A DNA stretch of 64,000 nt, taken from Hirsutella rhossiliensis (taxonomy: Eukaryota; Ascomycota; Sordariomycetes; Hypocreales; Ophiocordycipitaceae). Under the pieces are notes generated by a model. The model was not told where the DNA came from. It saw only the letters and a list, made by a program, of their open reading frames with translations, and searched no databases. Where the stretch lies: the NCBI RefSeq assembly GCF_020360975.1, contig NW_025408673.1, forward strand, positions 124,001 to 188,000, written 5' to 3'. The position numbers were made by a program, and so were the translations under genes. Positions 56,395 to 64,000 of this stretch are shown here, piece after piece (positions within the stretch are counted from its first letter, which is position 1; every line of letters starts with the position of its first letter).

Positions 56395-57760
56395 TTATAA
56401 CCTCCTACCGCTATTTAAGGCCTAGGAAGCGGATAAGCTTAACCTATATAAGCCGGGGGTAGACTATAGGATCGTACTCTATACTAATAAGAAGGGGCAG
56501 GAACTACCTATACTATTTAGACCGCTATATAGTATATTATACGCGGAGCTACTAGTGCTAAAAAAGACGCTAAGGGACCTCTTAGATAAGGGTTTTATTT
56601 AAGTAAGTAGCTCTAAAGTAAGAGCGCCGGTCCTATTTATACGTAAACTAAGGGGCGGGATACGGTTCTATTATTACTATAGGGCTTTAAATATAATTAT
56701 AAGGCTAGACCGCTACCCCTTACCCTTAATCTTAGATACGCTCTATAACCTTTTAAAGGCGAAGTAGTTTATAAAGCTAGATATAAAATAGGCGTTCTAT
56801 AAGGTATAGATCTTAAAGGGTAATAAGTAGAAAACGGCGTTCTATATACGCTATAGCTTATTTAAGTAGCTTATAACGCCCTTTAGCCTTTTAAGAGCGC
56901 CCGCTACCTTTTAGCGTTATATTAATAATATACTTTAGGACTTCCTCGATAAGTTCGCCTCTATATATATAGATAATATCCTTATTTATATAAGCGGCTC
57001 TTATAAGGACTATATATAGAAAGTATAGAGGGTCCTAGAGCGCCTCTAACTTTATAGGCTCTACCTCGACCTAGATAAGTACGAATTTAAGGTTAAGAGG
57101 GTTAAGTACCTAGGCTTTATTATCTATATAGGCGTAGGTATATAGGCGGACCCTATAAAGATCTAGGCGATTTAAGACTAAGCTACCCTAACTATATAGA
57201 TAGGCGTATAGAGCTTCCTTAGGTTCGCGAACTATTATAGGATATTTATTAGGGGCTTCTCCTATATTATAATGCCCCTAAATAAGATTACTAGGAAGTA
57301 GACCGCCTTTCGCTAGGGGCCCGTATAAGAAGGAGCGTTCCGTACGCTTAAGGACCTATTCTCTTAAGCCCTAGTACTACTTTAATAGGACTTCGACCGG
57401 TCTACGTTAGTTAAAGCGGACTATAGCGGCTAGGCACTTAAAAGAACGCTCTCTTAGGAGGTAAACGGGTAGAAGTAACTAGTAGCGTTCTACTCCTATA
57501 AGCTAACCCTAGTAGAGCGGAATTACGCTATTTATAATAAGGAGATACTAGTAATTATTAGCTACCTTAAGTAATAGTAAGCGGAGCTCTAGAGCTATAA
57601 GAGCTTTAAGGTCCTTATAGACTATAGGAACCTCGAGTACTTTATAACTCGCTAGCACCTCTTAGAGCGGTAAGCCCGCTAGGCGGAGTATCTTTTATAC
57701 TTTAACTTCTCGATTAAGTACCGCCTTAGGCGGGACTCTATAGTCCTAGACGCGCTTTCC
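56395..57760 (+). pseudogene. Gyp-1 second copy reverse transcriptase and RNase H (degenerate)
   Basis: [61 protein letters not shown] and IYIDNILIYI (active site, second Asp to Asn) give a complete Ty3 RT. RNase H follows with LVKADYSG, LVAFYSYKLTLVERNYAIY and YRNLEYFI. Read together with 20215-21580, nearly every difference is C/T or G/A. Confidence 0.9.
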
Positions 57761-57899
57761 TAGAAGGATTAAGACCGGCTAATAAGAGCGGATATTAAGG
57801 CCTAGGATCTATAGCTTATCTTATAGGAAGTACTACGGACTTATATAAGAGCTTCCCTAGTAAAGGAAGACGCGGTGCTAGTAAATAAGCTTCCCCCCG

Positions 57900-59085
57900 C
57901 GCCCTTACCTCGGTCTAGTAAAGAGGGATAGACCGGCCTAGGGGCGCGCGCGGCGAGAGTATTTTAAGATAAGGCCCTTTAACGCTTATAGGATAGGATA
58001 GCAGCTCTAGACTATACCTACGAGGGCGTACGCCGCGCCGTTAAGTCCGGCGCTTAACGCTTAGATCTAAAGCTAAAGCTAAAGGTATAGGTAGCCGACT
58101 ATTATATCGACCTATAAGGGCATCTACGCTAGCGGGGGAGACTATAGGTACCGGGCGCACTATATACTACGGAAGCTAAGGAGAAGGAGGGACCGCCGGA
58201 GCTAGACGAATAGAACGAGCTCTAAAGGAGGCTAGTCTAACTTATCTATAACTCTAGTATCGTAGGTTACCTAGGCAGATAGGGCATAGTAGTAGGCCTT
58301 ATAAGGGACTTTTACTAGCCCCTCTTATAGTACTACGTTTATTGCTTCCTCTATAACTATAATATCTATAGCCGTATAAAGATCTAGAAAGCGTAGCTTA
58401 AGGGGCTGCTTAAGTAGCTTCCGGTACCCGACCGGTTTTATATATATATATAGATAGACTTTATAATAGACCTCCTACTTATAAAGGGCGGCAACCGCTA
58501 TATATAAGTAATTAAGGACCGACTTAGTAAGTTTATAGTATTAAAGCTAATACTATTTATAGATATAAAGTCCTATATAAAGCGCTTCCTATAGTACTAG
58601 GCCTACTTATATAGCTAGCTAGCCTCTATTATAAGCGATAAGGGATCGAATTAAACTAGCTACTTTTAGTAGTACCTATACTAGCTACTTTAGATTATAT
58701 AGCTACTTAGTATAGTATATTACTTATAGACTAATAGAGGGCCTAAGAGGGTTAACTAAGAGGTATAGGCTTACCTATAGGCTATTATAGCCTATAACTA
58801 AGTAGACTAAGACTAGTAGCTCCCCGCGGCCTAACTTACATTAAATAGTAAACTATATACCTTTATTAAGATAGCCCCTTTCTTTATAATATATAGCTTC
58901 GAACTACCCTTACTAGTTCCCTTTACTATAGATATAGTAGTAAAGTAGTATAGTAATTTATTACTAAAGGGCCGCGCCTCTATATTTATATAAAAGCTAT
59001 AGGAGACTATAGATTATTACTAATCCGCGATAGCCGCTATAGCGTAAGATTAAGAGCGGCACGCTAATAAGACTAGGGCCCTATC
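57900..59085 (+). pseudogene. Gyp-1 second copy integrase, 3'-truncated
   Basis: The core reads VDFIIDLLLIKGGN, IISDKGSN-TSYF and PKRVN, then YNTIKIAPFF-like and SFELPLLVPF. The second catalytic Asp survives here (SDKG) but not in the copy at 18890-20075. The frame ends at about 59085, where AT-rich RIP sequence gives way to normal-looking DNA. Confidence 0.85.
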
Positions 59086-59198
59086 TTAAGGTATATGAGC
59101 AAAAGCGGAATTTTGGGAAATCAAGGAATCACGTAAGACTACGTGATAGAGGGGAAGAAGGAGTATAAGGTAGGGTTTTCAACGGAATTTATTGGTAG
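59086..59198. other. Short RIP-free junction with a perfect 8-bp palindrome arm pair
   Basis: CA and TG dinucleotides are suddenly normal here. ATCACGTA-AGAC-TACGTGAT (59128-59147) is a perfect hairpin. I see no gene. It is the flank of the Cop-2 3' LTR and may be a fragment of another element. Confidence 0.5.
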
Positions 59199-59651
59199 TG
59201 TATTGGTGTGTGGAAGAGGTGTTGAAGTTAATGATTCTCTATCTATCTACCAGCGGACATGCTGTCTTATATAGACAATTGTAGCTGAACGGAAGAACCT
59301 TTCTGGACCAGATTTAGGCTGCCGTATAGCCCTGAGACTGAGGAATTCCGTGATACCTCGAGTGAATCTGGAAGTGTCTTGGTTCCACTGATATTCGTGT
59401 TTAAAGGAGGTTGGTCGTGCCGGTGTTCTTGAGAGGTCTTAGCTAGCATTCTAAGCTAGCTCTGTTCCTTCGATTCCCGATTGTACGATAACCGGCAACC
59501 CGTTTAATGCATAATGACATGCAAAATGACGAGCGATTCTTGCTCTATAAGATGAGATTTTGTCTATAATTAATATACTACTTATTGGCTTATATAATCG
59601 GGAGAGTATATTATAGCTGCTTTATTTATAGTAGGAACACCGTTCCTTACA
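59199..59651 (-). repeat. Cop-2 3' LTR (453 bp)
   Basis: On the + strand it reads TGTATTGGTG to GTTCCTTACA, perfect TGTA/TACA ends. GGTAG lies immediately left and should recur past the 5' LTR outside the window. A short open frame inside (59267-59449) has no family support and is not called. Confidence 0.93.
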
Positions 59652-60013
59652 GCCTCCCTTAAAGAGTAGATTTATATACTCTTTACTGATTTATTTATAG
59701 TAGTATATATATAGGTAAAACCTAATTTAGGAAAACCATTCTTATACCTTAATAGGATATATAAAACCTATTCTTTCTTAGGAAAAAATCCTTAGGTATA
59801 TACTAATAGAAAACCTATAGTAGGAAAAATCTATAGTTATAATAATTATTTATAGGATAACCTTATATAAGGTAAAACCTATTATTGCTAGGAAAATCTT
59901 AATAGATAAAAACCTAGTAAATATTTCTCTAGGAAACCTAAAAGGAAAGACCTAGTAGGGAAAGATATAGAAAGCATAAGAAATATCTAAAACCCCTTTA
60001 ATTGCTTAGGAAC
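59652..60013 (-). other. Cop-2 polypurine tract and 3' untranslated region
   Basis: On the - strand TTTAAGGGAGGC abuts the LTR, the expected plus-strand primer. The rest is AT-rich with repeated AGGAAAA and CCTATAG motifs and no coding signal. Confidence 0.75.
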
Positions 60014-60382
60014 TTATATTAAGGATAGACCGTCTCTAAATTTATAGAGTAATTTAGGTCTTAATTCCTTCGTAAAAATATCAGCTATATTATCTTCTGA
60101 TTTAATATAAAAAACTCTAATTTCCCCTTCTCTTATACTAGTTCTAGTATAGTAATAGGCTAATCTTATATACTTAGACCTTTTATGAAATTCCGGATTT
60201 TCTGCTAATTTAATAGCAGCAGTATTATCCGTTAAAATAGGAGGTATAGTATTAGGAATCTTAATAGATAGATCCTTAGTAATATTTTTAAAAAGCATAT
60301 TTAAATAAACAGCTTCTTTATTTGCCTCCCTAAGGCCAATATACTCTGCTTCGTAGGTAGAAAGAAAGTTCCTAAACCTTCT
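60014..60382 (-). pseudogene. Cop-2 RNase H, C-terminal part only
   Basis: The frame reads TYEAEYIGLREANKEAVYL, the TEAEY block that follows the missing part of RNase H, then ILTDNTAAIKLAENPEF, RSKYIRLAYYYTR and SEDNIADIFTKEL, ending at a TAA beside position 60014. These are the last blocks of copia pol. It should be preceded by about 130 residues with the first catalytic Asp region (SDADWAG in the family). Instead it follows the RT thumb directly and out of frame. So this is an internal deletion, not a start. Confidence 0.9.
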
Positions 60383-61340
60383 TTATTAAATTCCCTTAAT
60401 TTATTTAAGGTATAATTTTCTTGGGATATATATAGCTCTTTATTTTCTCGGTTTATTGTAATATTTAGACCTAAGAAGTCTTTTATATCTCCTAAGATAG
60501 TAAAATCTAGGAATTTAGATAATTCTTTAAATAATCTTTCTTCTATTATAGATTTAGAGGGCCCTACTATAAGAAAGTCGTCAACGTGAATTGCTAAGGC
60601 TATACTATAGTCCTTATTTATAAATACTCCTTCGTCTATTAAAAGAGGAAGAAATCCGAGATTATTTAGTATAATTTTTAAATGATTATACTAGAGCTTA
60701 GGACTTTGTTTTAGGCCATATAATGCTTTCTTTAGCTTTGCTTTAATTTGACCGGTTTTATATAGGTCTAGGAATTTAGTTAATTTAATTCCTTTAGCTC
60801 TATAAGCTGATCTATATTTTAAATAATATTCTTTAAGAGCGTATTCTTCGTAGCCTATAGGAAGATCGATATATACTTCGCTATCTATATCGGCATGTAC
60901 GAATGCATTTGTTATATCTATTTGCAAAGCTTCGAATTCGTAGATAATAGCTAAAATAAGCAGAATTCTAATAGATTCGGGTCTAGCCGTAGTCGAGAAG
61001 GTATCTAGGAAATCTAAGCCATAGATCTGCTTAAATCCCTATATTACGAAACGGGCTTTATATTTTATTATATTATTTTGACTATCCTTCTTAATAGTAT
61101 AGACCTAGCGGCCTCCTATAGCCTCCCTATCCCTAGGGAGGTAGGAAAATTCCCAAGTTTTATATTTAATTAGCTGGATAATCTCCTTAATCATAGCATC
61201 TTTCTAAAATGCTATTTCAGGGCTATTTATTGCCTGTTTATAGGTCTTTGGAATTTTTAGATCCTGATTTTCTATACTAACTAGAATTAACTCTATAAAA
61301 TCGCAGTTTAGAAATAAATTAACGTTAGGGTATTCGATAT
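60376..61340 (-). pseudogene. Cop-2 reverse transcriptase (nearly open, RIP stops)
   Basis: The frame reads INSPEIAF-KDAMIKEI, KYKTWEFSYLP (family TWELV-LP), QNNIIKYKARFVI-GFKQ, LDFLDTFSTTARPESIR, MQIDITNAFVHADIDSEVYI, LKKALYGLKQSPKL, and the active site ALAIHVDDFLIVGP with both Asp intact, then LGDIKDFLGLNI. Few stops remain. The active-site block is the only intact reverse-transcriptase catalytic pair I see in the window. It ends at FNKEGLGTFF, where the RNase H deletion begins. Confidence 0.92.
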
Positions 61341-61429
61341 AGTTAGAATCGAACCCTTCCGGCTTCTTAGGTAATTCTACTACTATTTTACTAGTAGTAG
61401 GAATAGGATCGTTATTTAGAGACTCTTCT

Positions 61430-62500
61430 TCTATAGAGGGCGAGGGACTTTTATCTCTAGGTTCTCTAGATCTTCCTCTATAGGGATATAGCTTTCTAGC
61501 TTATCTTTATTCGGAATAGAATTAAAATCAAAGGTATTATTACTACTAGAGATTTCTAGATTTTTATAAATTTATTTTCTAGTATAGTAATATCTCTAGA
61601 GATAGTAATCTTTCTCTTAGAAATTCCTAGATTTTATATGCATTTTCTAAATAGCCTACTATTATTCCCTTAAAAGCTCTATTATCTAGCTTATCTTTAG
61701 GGTCTTTATTCTTATAATATATAAGGCTTCCGAAGGTCTTAAATTTATTTAAGGTCTCGAAGGGTAGTATTATATTATCCCTCTTTTCTATAGGACTTTT
61801 AATCCTATCGCAGAATGCGGTGATCTATTATATAAATAGGTAGCTGTTAAAACAGCTTCTCCCATAGATATTTAGGAAGCCTAGCAGTAAATAAAAGAGC
61901 TCGTACTTTTCTTCTATAGTACGATTTATTCTTTCTATTCTACTGTAGATTCCATGTCCTAGGAGGACTAGAATTAAAGGTAATTCCTTCTTTTCGCAAT
62001 AGAGCTTTATTTTATATATAAATTCTTTAGCATTATTAGAAAATGCTTCTCTAATCCTAGTATTTTTAGGGTTATTTTCACCCTATTTTTAAATTCTAGG
62101 AACCTATCTAGAGCTTCTCCCTTTTTTCGAAGAAGGTATATTTCTAGATATCGGGTTCCTACGTCTAGGAAAGAAATATAATAGTGATATTTATTATAAG
62201 TAGGCACTTTAATTGGCCCCTAAATATCTAATACTATTTTTTCTAAATAGGAATAAGACTTATACGAGGGTTGTTTATTAACCCTATTCGTTGCTTTAGC
62301 TCTAATATATATTTCGCACTGCCTTATTTTATTTTCCTCTTCTAGAGGCATTTTATATCCTTATTATATCTTTTAATATTTCTAAAATAGCCCTACTATT
62401 TATATGCCCTAAGCGTAAGTGCCAAGTATAAAAATCTATATCCTTTGCTTTTAAAGACGTAATAAGGATCGATTGGCTTTCTAATAAAGGTTCTATAGGA
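61430..62500 (-). pseudogene. Cop-2 integrase with GAG-pre-integrase region (frameshifted)
   Basis: The zinc/GAG-pre-integrase block reads FYTWHLRLGHINSRAI near 62420. The core starts YNKYHYYISFLDVGTRYLEI (first Asp), followed by a 3' part with GHGIYSRIERINRT (family QNGxxERxNRT; Glu kept) and the tail KFKTFGSLIYYKNK and RAFKGIIVGYLEN. Frame changes occur near 62005 and 61800. The second catalytic Asp region was not recovered. Confidence 0.85.
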
Positions 62501-62699
62501 ATATAATATAATTTATTTCTAAGAAATCCTTTAGTAAGGACCTTAGCCTTATTATCTAATAAAAGGACTTTATTTCCTCCTATTAAGGCATAGGTATTAT
62601 TAAAATAAGATTGGGATAGTATATTTACCCCTAATTCGGGTATATAAAAGCAGTCTCGAAGGATATACCTTTTTCTACTATGCGGGAACTTAAATACTA

Positions 62700-62860
62700 A
62701 GTCCCCTTTTCTTTACTAATATAAAGGAAGCTTTTCCTAGCAAACTTTAGACTTAATTTCTTTATAGTTAATAAGGAAATTCTTATTAGATACTATATGC
62801 CTAGTAGCTCCGGTATTATATATAAAATCAAAGATCCTTTTATTCTTATAACTAGGAAAT
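62700..62860 (-). pseudogene. Cop-2 aspartic protease (Asp to Asn at the active site)
   Basis: FDFIYNTGATRHIVSNKNFL is the copia protease active-site block, normally DTGAT/DSGAT after a W/L-I-x-D. TATGAT became TATAAT, so the catalytic Asp is Asn by a TG-to-TA step. KFPHSRKRYILRDCFYIP and ELGVNILS follow, the usual continuation of the protease fold. Confidence 0.88.
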
Positions 62861-63239
62861 CCTCCTTCTCTTGCCTTTAAGACTAATTCCTTTATTCTAG
62901 GAATCGAGGCTTTTAGAGGTCCTAAAAGAGAGTCTTTATTAGCTTCTGCTATAGGGGTAATTATAGAGGTTAAAATTACCTCTAAATCCTTAGACGTATA
63001 TATAGGGTCAGGGCCCTAGAGAGGTCTATAAGGTCGATATCTAGGTCTATATTTTCTTCTTGCGAAGCTATATTTAAGACCTTATTACTATCTTCCGAAT
63101 CGGACTCTAGCTCGGTAATTCGAGCCTTCCTTCTTTTATTAGTAGTAGACATGCTACTAGAAGGGGATTTCTTCCTAGAAGAAGAAGAAGAAGAAGATTT
63201 TCTCTTCTTAGAAATTCGAGTCCTATCGTCCTTTTTTCC

Positions 63240-63985
63240 TTTATTTAATACCTAATAAGCGGGAGCCTTATTCGGGTGTAATTTATAGCAATTTGCTATA
63301 AAATGCCCTGGTTTTTTGCATTCCTTATAATAAGGAGTATCCGTAGAATTTCTATAGGATTTCCAAGGCTTCCTTCGTATTAGGAAGGCTTTCTCCGAAG
63401 ATTCGTCTATATCCTCTATTCTTCTAGCTTCGTCTAAAAGACTAGCTGTAAGGGTTTCGAGGGTAAACGCCGCAGAATTATGCCTAAGGCTCTGCGTAAT
63501 ATTTGTAATATAGCTTCTAAATTCCTTATTAAGGCAATTAAGAATCCATGCTATTAGAACAACTTCTAGAATTTCTATATTACGGGATTTTAAATCCTCG
63601 TAGATTTCCTTTACCTTATAAAGGTATTTCTAAATTAGAGTCCGAGGGACTAAGATTAAAGAGCTGCTTAATAAGCAGATAATTCGACGAAAAGTTCGAC
63701 GGATTATATAGCTTTTTAAGCTTATCCCACGCTTCTTTAGCATTTTTAGATGCCGAATTTACATTAAGGACCATCTTCGACTCGAAGGAATATTATAGAT
63801 AAAGCCTCCGTAGTCTATATATGATTTGCTTGCTCTAGAGCAGCAATAAGCTTTTCTTTTATAAGGATAGCTTCCATCCTCGTAGTCTATAAGGTATAAT
63901 TTGAATTTCCCTTAAGTCTAGTAAATTCGTATTCTTTCTGTCCACCTATTTTATATAAATTCGGTATTAGGCTTAAAAGGAGCAA
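63240..63985 (-). pseudogene. Cop-2 gag with zinc knuckle (frameshifted)
   Basis: From the primer site the - strand reads KEYEFTRLKGNSNYTL, RMEAILIKEKLIAALEQ, then in a second frame KKLYNPSNFSSNYLLIKQLF-like and LYKVKEIYEDLKS, LIAWILNCLNKEFRSYITNI, SLLDEARRIEDIDESS. This is the UBN2/copia gag capsid domain. The zinc knuckle near 63285-63335 reads YKECKKPGHFIANC: the first Cys of C-x2-C-x4-H-x4-C is Tyr (TGT to TAT). A Ser-run and basic region lie downstream (63180-63230). Confidence 0.86.
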
Positions 63986-63986
63986 G

Positions 63987-64000
63987 CCGGGCTCATAACC
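63987..64000 (-). other. Cop-2 primer-binding site at the window edge
   Basis: On the - strand GGTTATGAGCCCGG begins the internal region. It is complementary to the CGGGCTCATAACC anticodon arm of initiator tRNA-Met. The 5' LTR (ending ...CAATACA on the - strand) is predicted to begin at 64001. Confidence 0.8.

Larger units (their letters stand above)
54367..59085 (+). mobile_element. Gyp-1 second copy, truncated in integrase
   Basis: It begins with the 186-bp LTR (54367-54552) and carries gag, protease, RT, RNase H and most of integrase on the + strand. It pairs with 23608-18890 at a constant coordinate sum of 77975, so no net indel separates the copies. It inserted in LINE B right after GTTAC. 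It stops at about 59085, within the region after the integrase core (ANKTRAL). The 3' LTR and the antisense ORF region are missing. Confidence 0.93.
59199..64000 (-). mobile_element. Ty1/copia element Cop-2, lightly mutated, 5' LTR beyond the window
   Basis: On the - strand: primer site at the extreme right end (63987-64000), gag with zinc knuckle, protease, integrase, RT, the end of RNase H, polypurine tract and a 453-bp 3' LTR (59199-59651). CA/TG are frequent, and stretches of 60-94 codons stay fully open, unlike every other element here. Frameshifts, some RIP-type stops and an RNase H deletion still disable it. A heavily mutated LTR of the same family lies at 33445. Confidence 0.94.

Noticed and set aside
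1..59085. Long TGA-free frames taken as proof of coding
   Set aside because: RIP depletes TpG and so removes TGA on both strands; such frames arise without coding and were used only with further evidence.
59267..59449. A 60-codon - strand open frame inside the Cop-2 LTR
   Set aside because: The paired LTR at 33445 does not support it and the position is an LTR interior; no protein motif is seen.

Overview
The window is heterochromatin-like repeat DNA from a filamentous ascomycete (inferred). No housekeeping gene, tRNA or rRNA is visible. Nearly all of it is degenerate retrotransposon sequence carrying the mark of repeat-induced point mutation (RIP): CpA and TpG are scarce, TpA abounds, and in-frame stops are nearly all TAA/TAG where CAA/CAG would restore the family consensus. 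TGA is rare for the same reason, so an open-looking frame is weak evidence by itself. I relied on family motifs, repeat pairs, target-site duplications (TSDs) and intact second copies.

Layout. 1-3537: 3' part of a Ty1/copia element (Cop-1 copy A, +). 3538-9450: a roughly 1.5 kb inverted repeat around an unrecognised ~2.7 kb ancestral gene (4992-7690, +). 10228-16332: complete Cop-1 copy B (458-bp LTRs, TSD ATAGT). 16658-25963: a Ty3/gypsy composite (Gyp-1, -) with three 186-bp LTRs and one outer TSD (ATATT), inserted into a second Ty3 element (Gyp-2, -), whose pieces lie at 16338-16652 and 25969-33063. 33064-34940: LTR fragments and a copia pol fragment.

34945-54366: one Tad1-like LINE (LINE B, +) broken up by later insertions: a full Ty3 element Gyp-3 (35138-44570, -, 257-bp LTRs), itself holding a 5'-truncated LINE A; a solo Gyp-3 LTR (45167-45423); an opposite-strand LINE C (46558-51790) that carries a 393-bp miniature LTR element (49948-50340); and a 1726-bp non-autonomous LTR element NA-1 (52603-54328). 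A second Gyp-1 copy follows (54367-59085, +, truncated in integrase). 59199-64000 is a much less mutated copia element (Cop-2, -) whose 5' LTR lies just beyond the right edge.

The strongest unusual signal is a recurring design. Gyp-1 and Gyp-3 each hold an extra ORF on the strand opposite to gag-pol, between integrase and the 3' LTR, preceded by a TATA box and a pyrimidine tract. NA-1 carries an antisense ORF for a small predicted membrane protein, also behind a TATA box. The large gene at 4992-7690 has the same promoter layout. I recognise none of these four products. The miniature element at 49948 is complete to the base and shares its primer site and polypurine tract with Cop-1.
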